Shown here: positions 55,391-62,932 of the stretch, piece by piece | How the letters are laid out: each line of letters begins with the position of its first letter | Numbering within the stretch: position 1 is the first letter of the stretch | From: Sporolactobacillus sp. THM19-2 | Lineage (GTDB): Bacteria; Bacillota; Bacilli; Bacillales; Sporolactobacillaceae | Reading direction: 5' to 3' | DNA: 64,000 bases | Assembly (NCBI RefSeq): GCF_004153195.1 | Contig: NZ_SEMC01000004.1 | Location: forward strand, 124,001 to 188,000 | Notes under the pieces: generated by a model | Seen by the model: the letters and a program-made list of their open reading frames with translations, nothing else | What the model was told of the DNA's origin: nothing | The model's database searches: none | Program-made: the position numbers and the translations under genes

Positions 55391-56233
55391 TTAGAACTCT
55401 TCATATTTCGCCGGATCCTGACCAAACGTACGCCCGTCAGGACGGCTCAGTGATGAAATGATCTTCATTTCATCATCAGTTAATGAAAAATTGAAGAGTG
55501 ACAGATTCTCCAGCTGTCGAGCAGGGGAAGAAGACTTTGGAAGCGGTAGAGCACCCAGCTGCACATGCCAGCGAAGAATCACCTGCGCAATCGAGATGTC
55601 GTGATCGGCAGCAATCTTTTTTAATGTCTTATCCTGCAGAAGATGATTTGCACGCCCCAGCGGGCTCCATGACTCAGTAACAATACCGTTTTCCTTATCC
55701 CATGCCCTTTGTTTTTCCTGATTAAAATAAGGGTGAAGTTCTACCTGGTTCACACTCGGGGTCACCCCCGTCTCACTGATAAGCCGCTGCAGATGTTCCG
55801 GCAGGAAATTGGAGACGCCAATCGAACGGATCAGTCCCCATTTTTTCGCATCAATAAGTGCCTGCCAGGCTTCCACATACTGATCTTTACTCGGATTCGG
55901 CCAGTGGATCAGATACAGATCGTAATAATCGAGGCCGGCACGGAACAGCGACTCCTGAATGGTCTGAAGGGCCTCCTGATATTTATGATGCCTTCCAGGT
56001 AACTTTGATGTAATACGCAGTTCTTCCCGGGGAACTGAGCTGCGACGTACTGCTTCGCCAACCGTGCCCTCATTCTCGTAGTTAAAAGCCGAATCAAGCA
56101 ATCGGTATCCTGTATCAATTGCACTTAGAATCTTTTGTACGCCATCTGCGCCATTCAGTTTATATGTACCAAATCCTATCGCCGGCAGTGTCAATCCATC
56201 GTTTAACGTGATAGTCGGAATATCAGAACTCAT
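55391..56233 (-). CDS. Aldo-keto reductase (AKR5-like)
   Basis: 280-residue TIM-barrel NADPH-dependent reductase. The catalytic tetrad is complete: D47 (LLDSAFNY), Y52, K77 (RITSKLPG) and H110 (YLIHWPNP). The cofactor segment VILRWHVQLGALPLPKSS fits the AKR family. ATG 56233 has GGAGAG six bases upstream; the extra five codons in frame cover that site. Reduces aldehydes or ketones such as methylglyoxal or 2,5-diketogluconate; substrate not defined. A paralogue lies at 58645-59481. Confidence 0.9.
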   Translation of the reverse strand: MSSDIPTITLNDGLTLPAIGFGTYKLNGADGVQKILSAIDTGYRLLDSAFNYENEGTVGEAVRRSSVPREELRITSKLPGRHHKYQEALQTIQESLFRAGLDYYDLYLIHWPNPSKDQYVEAWQALIDAKKWGLIRSIGVSNFLPEHLQRLISETGVTPSVNQVELHPYFNQEKQRAWDKENGIVTESWSPLGRANHLLQDKTLKKIAADHDISIAQVILRWHVQLGALPLPKSSSPARQLENLSLFNFSLTDDEMKIISSLSRPDGRTFGQDPAKYEEF

Positions 56234-56534
56234 GTGCATCTCTCCTTGCATTTTTACCTTCAGTGTAGCATCGGGAGGAAAAAGAGTCTAATGATCTGAT
56301 GGAAGAATGTGATATAATATGAAAGTATTTGGAATGTTTCCACACTTTATTCCGGCAGGAACATGAATCGCAGACAGGGATGTTCTGGAGATACGGACAT
56401 TGGAGCTTTAGAGCTGACGAAAACATTTTACAGAATGGTTGGAGTGACGCATTTACATCTGGGCGAATTGATCATATAGTAAAGGGTAATCATTTAAAAA
56501 TGATGATATTGATGGTGACCTGAATGTAAGAGAG
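56234..56534. other. Intergenic region, no gene seen
   Basis: Three hundred bases between a minus-strand reductase and a plus-strand hydrolase gene. A short plus frame (near 56329-56523) lacks a ribosome binding site. Promoters for both neighbours must lie here, but none was clear. Confidence 0.3.
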
Positions 56535-57629
56535 GTGAGCAAATTGGGATTGAGGTTTACGGAGGATCAGGATAAATTGCGGAAACCCGAAAAAAGAAAA
56601 TGGTTTATGAAAAAGGGGATCATTCTTTCATCGGTGATTCTATCCAGCACAGCTGCTTTTCTGAAAGTAGCGGGGGACGCAGTAGGCAAACATTTCTATA
56701 AACTTGCTATCGAACGGAATGATAAAACGGAGCTCCTCGATCATTTAAGTCAGAAGATTCCCGTAGATGAACTGCCTCAGTTGATCAAAGAAAGGCTGGA
56801 GGTGATAAAAGCCTCGAAAGATAAGTTTGTTGAAACTTATCCGCCTCAGGATGTCTTTATCCAATCGGAAGATAACCTGAAGTTGCATGGCTATTTGTTC
56901 CTGCCGCATCCGGACAGTCATCGATGGGCCATCCTGGTTCACGGGTACATGAATGAAGGCAGCGGTATGTTTTATTATGCACCGGATTTTTCTCAGCACG
57001 GGTTTAATATTCTCAGCCCGGATCTGCGTGGTTCCGGAAAGAGTGAAGGGGATTACGTTGGCATGGGCTGGGTGGATCGTAAAGACATCCTGAGATGGAT
57101 CAATAAACTGATTCAGCGTGATCCGGCTGCGAAAATTGTTATTCATGGTGTATCCATGGGCGGAGCAACGGCGATGATGACCGCCGGAGAAAATCTTCCG
57201 GACAACGTCACTGCGATTATCGAGGACTGTGGTTACACTTCTGTTGCAGATGAATTCGCCTACGAACTGAAAAACCTGTTTAATCTTCCCAGCTTCCCTG
57301 TTATGCAGCTGGCTGACCGGGCAGTCAGATCGCAGGCAGGATTCAGCATTTATGAAGCGTCTTCAGTCGAACAACTAAAGAAGGCAAGAGTGCCCATCCT
57401 GTTTATTCACGGGTCTGATGACACCTATGTTCCCACAGAGATGGTTCATAAAGTCTATGATGCCGCTCCGGTTGAAAAGGAACTTCTGATTGTGGATAAA
57501 GCACCACATGCCTCATCAGCCATTGTTGCACCAGAAGAATACTTTATGAAAATATTTAACTTTATTGACAGACATATGGATCAAAAACGGCCTGTTCAGA
57601 GTCAGCTAAAAAAGTCTGTATCAGGCTGA
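56535..57629 (+). CDS. Membrane-anchored alpha/beta hydrolase
   Basis: 364 residues. A hydrophobic segment at about 25-47 acts as signal anchor; the catalytic domain follows a helical linker. The triad is nucleophile Ser in HGVSMGG, Asp in IHGSDDTYVP and His in KAPHASS; the oxyanion strand is VHGYMNEGS. It resembles YqkD-type and other S9-like esterases of Bacilli. The start is uncertain: GTG 56535 or TTG 56544, both next to GAGAGGTGAG. Substrate unknown, probably an ester or peptide at the cell surface. Confidence 0.78.
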   Translation: MSKLGLRFTEDQDKLRKPEKRKWFMKKGIILSSVILSSTAAFLKVAGDAVGKHFYKLAIERNDKTELLDHLSQKIPVDELPQLIKERLEVIKASKDKFVETYPPQDVFIQSEDNLKLHGYLFLPHPDSHRWAILVHGYMNEGSGMFYYAPDFSQHGFNILSPDLRGSGKSEGDYVGMGWVDRKDILRWINKLIQRDPAAKIVIHGVSMGGATAMMTAGENLPDNVTAIIEDCGYTSVADEFAYELKNLFNLPSFPVMQLADRAVRSQAGFSIYEASSVEQLKKARVPILFIHGSDDTYVPTEMVHKVYDAAPVEKELLIVDKAPHASSAIVAPEEYFMKIFNFIDRHMDQKRPVQSQLKKSVSG

Positions 57630-57668
57630 AGTTCATCAGACCGATCAGCTGTTCATATATGAATAAGA

Positions 57669-57713
57669 GCCGGATCAGACCTTTTTATCGGGGTCTGATC
57701 CGGCGTTGTTTTA
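57669..57713. terminator. Bidirectional terminator
   Basis: GCCGGATCAGACC (57669-57681) and GGTCTGATCCGGC (57692-57704) form a perfect 13-bp stem followed by GTTGTTTTA, between convergent genes. Confidence 0.9.
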
Positions 57714-57768
57714 TATCAGATGAACGGGGCGATACCGGAAGACCTGGGTTGGGAAATGACTAATTACT

Positions 57769-58302
57769 TCAGGACATCATCTGAAAATATGTGATAAGTC
57801 CGGTAAGGGTTCCGAGACTGATTCCGGCAAGCACGTCGCTCGGATAGTGCAGCCCAAGGAAAATGCGCGACGTTGCCACACTCAGAGCAAGAGGCAGCAG
57901 AAGAAAAACGAGCATCGGCTGATACAGAATTAACGGAATAATCACTGAAAAAACGGCTGTTGCATGCCCGGATGGAAAGGAATGATCGGTGAGTGGATTC
58001 TTCATGACCTTTGCCCCGGCAAGAGCCAGATAGGGACGATTTCTTGGAAAAAGTCTCTTCAGAACCTGTACGATAATATGACTTCCTGTCAGAGATATGG
58101 CACAAGCGACCGCTGTCCGGTGCAAAGTCCCCTCTGCAAAAAACAGTATCAGCAGGACTGCCAGTATTTCTGTCACAGCGCCACCGACACTCGTAACCAG
58201 ACGAAAGTAGATATACAAGCCTCTATGTTCAAAGTAGCAATTAATTCTTTTGAAGATCTGACATTCTACTTCATAGAGATTGTCAATTGATTTCGCTGCC
58301 AT
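57769..58302 (-). CDS. PAP2-family membrane phosphatase
   Basis: 177 residues, about five membrane segments. The three phosphatase motifs are K82-x6-RP (KRLFPRNRP), FPSGH (109-113) and SR-x5-H-x3-D (SRIFLGLHYPSD, H152 and D156). Such enzymes remove phosphate from undecaprenyl pyrophosphate or phosphatidylglycerol phosphate at the outer face of the membrane. The start follows GGAGGTG. Monocistronic and convergent with the hydrolase gene. Confidence 0.9.
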   Translation of the reverse strand: MAAKSIDNLYEVECQIFKRINCYFEHRGLYIYFRLVTSVGGAVTEILAVLLILFFAEGTLHRTAVACAISLTGSHIIVQVLKRLFPRNRPYLALAGAKVMKNPLTDHSFPSGHATAVFSVIIPLILYQPMLVFLLLPLALSVATSRIFLGLHYPSDVLAGISLGTLTGLITYFQMMS

Positions 58303-58644
58303 CTGAAATCACCTCCCATTAAACATTCATATTTCCTGCACAGCCTATTATTGTCATAAAAATGCATGAAAATGGATCTGTAGAATGGTAAAGAGCGGGA
58401 AAAATGTGTCGGGATAACGATACGGGCCAGTCGTCTATGGACGAAGTCATTTCATGAATGTACGCCGCACCTCCTGATAAAAGAATAACATAATCCGATT
58501 TTATGAGCATCTTATTCAGGGACGGCGGCATGATTTCCCAGATGTTCCTCCTTTTTCAGAATACATGGCCATGTTTGTGACCTTACCGAAATCCATTGGG
58601 GCGCCAAAAATAAATGGGGGACGCATCCTGCCTTGCGATCAGTA
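58303..58644 (-). other. Intergenic region with one doubtful frame
   Basis: A minus-strand frame of 70 codons (58319-58531) starts with a poorly spaced ribosome binding site (GGAGG 15 bases away) and reads without recognisable domain. It is not accepted as a gene. Nothing else was found. Confidence 0.3.
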
Positions 58645-59481
58645 TCAGTCCTTTACATAAACGGCATCCGGGGCCTGGCCAAAACGTTCTCCTTTATTCT
58701 GAAGATCGATTTTTTTCATCTCGACAGGTGTCAGCATAAAGTCGTAGATATCTGCGTTATCCCTGATCCGTGAGAGGGTCTGCGATTTTGGAATAATCGC
58801 GACGCCATGCTGCCGGTGCCACCTCAAGATGATCTGAGCAGGTGATTTTCCATGTTTTTCTGCTATGTCACAGATCACAGGATCATCAAGATCCGCTCCT
58901 CGACCTAGTGGGCCCCATGCCTGATGTACCATACCAAGTGATTTCAGATAGTCACGCATGACGTGGTTGGAGAAGTGAGGATGCGTCTCCAGCTGATCCA
59001 CAGCTGGAACAAAATTTGCGCGTGACAGTAAACGATCCAGGTGATGGCTCTCAAAATTACTGACACCGATCGCCCGGACAAATCCTTCACTGTACAGGTG
59101 TTCCATGGCCTTCCATGTTTCAAAGAAAGGATCCTTCAAAGGCCAGTGAACAAGATAGAGGTCAAGATAATCCAGCTGTAATGCTTTTAAGGAAGTATCG
59201 AATGCCTTTAATGTTTTTTCGTAACCCTGATCGCGGTTCTGCACTTTAGAAGTAATAAAATACTCGCTGCGCTCCAGTCCTGAATCCTTCAGAAAGTCTC
59301 CGAGAAGATGTTCATTTCCATACTGTGCAGCCGTATCAAACAGACGGTATCCGGCGTCTACGGCTGCTTCGAGCGAACTTATAAAGATATCTTCATCAGT
59401 CATCGAAAAAAGGCCAAAGCCTTCACAAGGCATTTTAACGCCATTATTCAATGTCAGGGTATCCTGCATGGACAGGGCCAT
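58645..59481 (-). CDS. Aldo-keto reductase, second copy
   Basis: 278 residues, similar in architecture to the reductase at 55391-56233. Tetrad D49 (LFDTAAQYG), Y54, K79 (FITSKVQN) and H112 (YLVHWPLK) is intact. ILRWHRQHGVAIIPKSQTLSRIRDN binds the cofactor phosphate. GGAGATC precedes ATG 59481. The two copies, only partly alike, flank a hydrolase and a phosphatase gene and probably differ in substrate. Confidence 0.9.
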   Translation of the reverse strand: MALSMQDTLTLNNGVKMPCEGFGLFSMTDEDIFISSLEAAVDAGYRLFDTAAQYGNEHLLGDFLKDSGLERSEYFITSKVQNRDQGYEKTLKAFDTSLKALQLDYLDLYLVHWPLKDPFFETWKAMEHLYSEGFVRAIGVSNFESHHLDRLLSRANFVPAVDQLETHPHFSNHVMRDYLKSLGMVHQAWGPLGRGADLDDPVICDIAEKHGKSPAQIILRWHRQHGVAIIPKSQTLSRIRDNADIYDFMLTPVEMKKIDLQNKGERFGQAPDAVYVKD

Positions 59482-59804
59482 AAGTGATCTCCTTTCCAGG
59501 TATTTTCATAAATCTAAGATTACTATAAACCATTTTTCACAAAAGAAAAGAGTGAACAGATAGACGATCTGCCAGGGCGTTTTTTCCTCTGATATACCTG
59601 AATAAAATGTGAAACCGGGATCACTAATATAACGTAAAATTATTTATGTTAACTTATGTCTGGTGGTGCAGATACATAGAATATAAATAGATAATATGTC
59701 GTCTTTTCTCTTCCCGGTCCTTGTTGGCTCTAAGGATGTTGCAACAGAAGATATCCGGATGCTCTACTGTTATTTTTTTAAAGGAATCCGGGGCCACACT
59801 GTCA
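59482..59804. other. Intergenic region, no gene seen
   Basis: About 320 bases, AT-rich near 59630-59700. No reading frame or RNA gene was found before the palindromic operator at 59805. Confidence 0.3.
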
Positions 59805-59835
59805 AATTATATAAGTAGCATCTACCTATATAATT
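59805..59835 (+). promoter_or_regulatory. 31-bp near-perfect palindrome, probable autoregulatory operator
   Basis: AATTATATAAGTAG (59805-59818), CAT, CTACCTATATAATT (59822-59835): 14-bp arms with one mismatch. The right arm contains TATAAT (59829-59834), so the palindrome covers the promoter of the following MerR-like gene, 16 bases from its start. Confidence 0.65.
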
Positions 59836-59851
59836 AACGGAGTGTGATCGG

Positions 59852-60412
59852 ATGAGTACGGGAAAGGGCAATTATGGATACTCTACCAGGCAAGTTGTCG
59901 AGAAACTGAAAGTCACACGGAGTAAATTGAGAAGACTGACTCTGGCGTTGGAGAAGCATGGATATCACTTCCCCCGAAAAAAATCCAATCAGCGGATTTA
60001 TTTTGAGCAGAATGTACAGATGATTTCACAATTGATGCTGGAAATGAAGAAGGGGAAGACCATTGACTATGCTGCAGCAGAGTTATGTGGAGGGCCTGCC
60101 GGTTTACCTCAGGCAGAGCTTACAAAGGCAGCACTCCATTCTTCTGGGTCCGGTACTTTGAAACTTCCTGAGACGGAGATTTCTTTCTCTGCCGAACAGT
60201 TTCGCCTGATGATTGAACAAGTTGCTGCCACAGCAGCTGAAAAAACAGCTGAGAACGTTATTGAGCGGTACGACAGGGAAATGGAGCGCAGGATCGAGCG
60301 AAGAGACAGAGAGCTGGTCAATCGGCTGAGAGAAGCCAGCGAAGCAGGTGTAAAAAAGAACAATTTTTTCTCACGTTTTATCGGACGTAAAAAGCTGGCT
60401 GAGAAATCGTAA
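59852..60412 (+). CDS. MerR-like DNA-binding protein with coiled coil
   Basis: 186 residues. The N-terminus (about 8-70) reads as a winged helix of the MerR type: YSTRQVVEKLKVTRSKLRRLTLALEKHGY, then NQRIYFEQNVQMI. A flexible centre leads to a charged coiled coil (about 125-165; RYDREMERRIERRDRELV) and a basic tail. Size and layout recall B. subtilis RacA, but sequence similarity was not evident. A palindrome over its promoter suggests autoregulation. ATG 59852 follows GGAGTG. Confidence 0.65.
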   Translation: MSTGKGNYGYSTRQVVEKLKVTRSKLRRLTLALEKHGYHFPRKKSNQRIYFEQNVQMISQLMLEMKKGKTIDYAAAELCGGPAGLPQAELTKAALHSSGSGTLKLPETEISFSAEQFRLMIEQVAATAAEKTAENVIERYDREMERRIERRDRELVNRLREASEAGVKKNNFFSRFIGRKKLAEKS

Positions 60413-60497
60413 CTTATCTGTAAAAATCTGTAATTACATCACAGGATTGGTTCGTGCTGAGGCAGGATATTTGCCTATGTTTCAGCATAATATATAA

Positions 60498-60511
60498 TGT
60501 AAGCGATTACA
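60498..60511 (+). promoter_or_regulatory. Perfect cre (CcpA) site
   Basis: TGTAAGCGATTACA fits the cre consensus TGWAANCGNTNWCA at every position. It directly follows a TATAAT-type -10 box (60493-60498), a position that gives repression. Confidence 0.8.
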
Positions 60512-60530
60512 CCCAAAAAGGAGGATTAAA

Positions 60531-61802
60531 ATGGCCAAGTTAGAAACAACTGTCCCCTCACTCCCGCCGCAGACACTGAAAGAACGCATGATCAAGGTCG
60601 GCCCTGGATTTGTCGTTGCCGCAACCAGTATTGGTGCGCCGGATTTACTTGCCTCCATTGTTGTCGGTCAATCTTACGGTATGACTTTTTTATGGGCAAT
60701 TATTATTGGAACAATTATTAAATACTATTTAAATGAAGGGGTCGGGCGATGGCATCTGGCTACCGGAACAACCATTCTGGAAGGTTGGCGATCTCTTGGC
60801 AGATGGGCAACAGGTTACTTCGGTGTATATGCTGTCATCTGGGGCTTCGTCTATGGAGCAACGGCAGCAATGGCATCAGGTATGGCCATGAACGCAATGT
60901 GGCCTGTCCTGCCGATCTGGGGTTGGGCGATTATCCACGCCGTTGCCGGTTTCCTGCTTGTTTACACAGGAAAATATAAGCTGTTTGAACAAGTGATGAC
61001 ATTTCTCGTCGGCCTGATGTTCCTGACCATCGTCGGTCTGGCCTGTTTTTTTCTTCCGGGATTAAAAGAATTATCCTGGGGACTTGTTCCGACCGTTCCG
61101 GACGGGTCGTTATACCTTGTACTCGGACTGATTGGCGGCGTCGGCGGCACCATTACCATGGCTTCCTACGGTTATTGGATTAAAGAAAAAAACTGGACCG
61201 GGAAGTCGTGGATTCCAATGATGAAAACTGACGCGAAAGTCGGCTATATTATCACCGGGGTGTTCTGCATTTCTGCCCTGATCATCGGTGCACAATTCCT
61301 CTATGGTACGAATGTTGAAATTCGTGGCGATCAGGGATTCGTTACGATGTCTAACATGCTGGCCGACCAGTTTGGCGAACCCATGAGATGGACACTTCTA
61401 CTTGCTTTCTGGTCAGCTGTTTTCAGTTCGCTTCTTGGCGTCTGGAACGGTGTCCCTTATTTATTTGCTGATTTTGTACGCACCATACGTATGAAGAAGA
61501 ATAAAGAGCTGGCTGACAAACCGGTTACGGAAAAGGATCCCATGTACCGCCTGTATCTGTTCTGGCTGACCTTTCCTCCAATGATTATGTACTTCTTTGG
61601 TAAACCGGTTGAGCTGATTATCCTTTATGGTGTCCTCGGTTCACTCTTTATGCCCTTTCTCGCGATCACATTGACCATCCTTCTTAACTCGAAGAAAGTA
61701 GACCGGGATGCACGGAACAGATGGCTGACCAATGCGGTACTGATTGGATGTATCATGATGTTCGGATTCCTGGGATTAACCGAATTATTGGACCTGTTTT
61801 AA
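60531..61802 (+). CDS. Nramp-like divalent metal transporter lacking the canonical motif
   Basis: 423 residues, about eleven membrane segments. It fits the Nramp family through GPGFVVAATSIGAPDLLAS, GTIIKYYLNEGVGRWHLATG and the TM6 region GGTITMASYGYWI. The canonical TM1 motif DPGN is replaced by GAPD, and the TM6 MPH motif is absent, so substrate coordination must differ from MntH. Nramp-related magnesium transporters (NRMTs) are one published example of such change. AGGAGG precedes ATG 60531. A perfect cre overlaps the promoter, implying glucose repression, unusual for metal uptake. Confidence 0.75.
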   Translation: MAKLETTVPSLPPQTLKERMIKVGPGFVVAATSIGAPDLLASIVVGQSYGMTFLWAIIIGTIIKYYLNEGVGRWHLATGTTILEGWRSLGRWATGYFGVYAVIWGFVYGATAAMASGMAMNAMWPVLPIWGWAIIHAVAGFLLVYTGKYKLFEQVMTFLVGLMFLTIVGLACFFLPGLKELSWGLVPTVPDGSLYLVLGLIGGVGGTITMASYGYWIKEKNWTGKSWIPMMKTDAKVGYIITGVFCISALIIGAQFLYGTNVEIRGDQGFVTMSNMLADQFGEPMRWTLLLAFWSAVFSSLLGVWNGVPYLFADFVRTIRMKKNKELADKPVTEKDPMYRLYLFWLTFPPMIMYFFGKPVELIILYGVLGSLFMPFLAITLTILLNSKKVDRDARNRWLTNAVLIGCIMMFGFLGLTELLDLF

Positions 61803-61842
61803 AGAAAAACGGCGGCTGGCAAGTTGCAGACGCCTTTAAAAC

Positions 61843-61878
61843 TGAAAAAAAAAGAAGGGGCCGTTCAGGCTCCTTCTG
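61843..61878 (-). terminator. Terminator of the GNAT gene
   Basis: On the minus strand AGAAGG...CCTTCT with inner GCC/GGC pairs is followed by nine T residues. Confidence 0.85.
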
Positions 61879-61885
61879 TATTCAA

Positions 61886-62164
61886 TCACTCAAAGTATTG
61901 AATATCCTGATATTCCTTTTTTCTTTCAAACTGAATTTTCGCGTAAGAACAGGCAGGAATGATCTTTTTATGCTCTTTAACCGCCTTATCAACGACTGCC
62001 TGAAGCAGTTTCCCGGCCAAATGATGGCCGCGGAATGCCGGGTCAACATAGGTATGATCGATACTGAGAACGTCTTTATAAGGATGTGAATAGGTAATTT
62101 CACCAATCTCCTGACCTGAGTCATTATAAACAAAATATCTGTCCTGACCCTCTTCAATTTTCAT
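61886..62164 (-). CDS. Small GNAT-fold N-acetyltransferase (YjdJ-like)
   Basis: 92 residues, the minimal Gcn5-related fold of the COG2388/YjdJ group. IDHTYVDPAFRGHHLAGKLLQAVVDKA contains the acetyl-CoA pyrophosphate loop (RGHHLAGKL). KIIPACSYAKIQFER follows, with the conserved Cys and Tyr. Acceptor substrate unknown. The start lies behind GAGGTG. Monocistronic. Confidence 0.85.
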   Translation of the reverse strand: MKIEEGQDRYFVYNDSGQEIGEITYSHPYKDVLSIDHTYVDPAFRGHHLAGKLLQAVVDKAVKEHKKIIPACSYAKIQFERKKEYQDIQYFE

Positions 62165-62199
62165 GCTTTACACCTCTGGTTGATTAATTTTTTTACTGG

Positions 62200-62248
62200 A
62201 ACGACCCTATTCATCATTTCGAGATGTAATGGTCGTTTTCCTTTTTTT
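62200..62248 (+). terminator. Terminator-like hairpin in a divergent region
   Basis: AACGACC (62200-62206) pairs with GGTCGTT (62231-62237), inner CATC/GATG, followed by TTCCTTTTTTT. On the plus strand it has no upstream gene in range, so it may end a small RNA or read-through transcripts. Confidence 0.4.
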
Positions 62249-62371
62249 CGTGCGTTGTGGATTGTCAGAAAAACAGACGATTGATGCAGATACTTTGTCC
62301 CTGTCAGTAATGAATGAAAGCCATATTCTATCAATGTAAGACCAAGAAACAGATGAAGGAGGTGTTCCCTT

Positions 62372-62746
62372 ATGGGATGGGATAACCTGATGTATGGGCA
62401 GAACTGTTACAACGGTCGGGGGATCAGCCCGGCCTATGATAATGGTTATGGCCGGAAGATCAGCCCGGCTTTTGACCGCAGAGGCTGTGATGGCCGCGAC
62501 CTGCTGAAAGGAATTTCCAAGAATGACTTTATCAAAGTCTTTCTGAAAAATTCGCGTCCTGTTGAAGGTTTTTTTGCAGGTGTATCCAAAAATATTTTGA
62601 CTCTCTTTGATTGCGAAAAACGCAGAGTATCAACCATTGATATTTGTCTCGATGATGTTGTTGCCATCAAATCATTCGGAGATGCTTTCGATCCGCGAAA
62701 CGATCATGATCATGACCATGATCACGATTATAAATGTTTTGACTGA
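62372..62746 (+). CDS. Uncharacterised protein with Asp/His tail
   Basis: 124 residues. The N-terminus has a short repeat (GISPAYDNGYG and KISPAFDRRGCDG), Gly- and Tyr-rich like some spore coat proteins. The middle (about 50-105) reads as a compact beta domain (FIKVFLKNSRPVEGFFAGV; KNILTLFDCEKRR) recalling an Sm-like barrel. It ends in five His/Asp alternations (NDHDHDHDHDYKCFD), a likely metal-binding tail. GGAGGTG precedes ATG 62372. No family is assigned. Confidence 0.6.
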   Translation: MGWDNLMYGQNCYNGRGISPAYDNGYGRKISPAFDRRGCDGRDLLKGISKNDFIKVFLKNSRPVEGFFAGVSKNILTLFDCEKRRVSTIDICLDDVVAIKSFGDAFDPRNDHDHDHDHDYKCFD

Positions 62747-62761
62747 TCGAAAACAGATCAG

Positions 62762-62793
62762 GCTCGAGAGGTTATTTCTCTTGAGCTTTTTTC
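62762..62793 (+). terminator. Terminator after the Asp/His-tailed protein gene
   Basis: GCTCGAGAG (62762-62770) and CTCTTGAGC (62778-62786) pair with one mismatch, followed by TTTTTTC. Confidence 0.8.
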
Positions 62794-62932
62794 TATTTAC
62801 AGATTATCGTTTAAACGCATTTATGGCTCAGCCGCCTGCGATTTGTCAGCCACATTTTTTTATTTGCAAGTTTTCACTGATACCTGTAAGATAATGATAA
62901 TTTCAGGTTGTCTATTATTGAGGTGAGCTATG

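Noticed and set aside
58319-58531. 70-codon minus-strand frame
   Set aside because: Poorly spaced ribosome binding site, no recognisable domain, and similar chance frames exist nearby.
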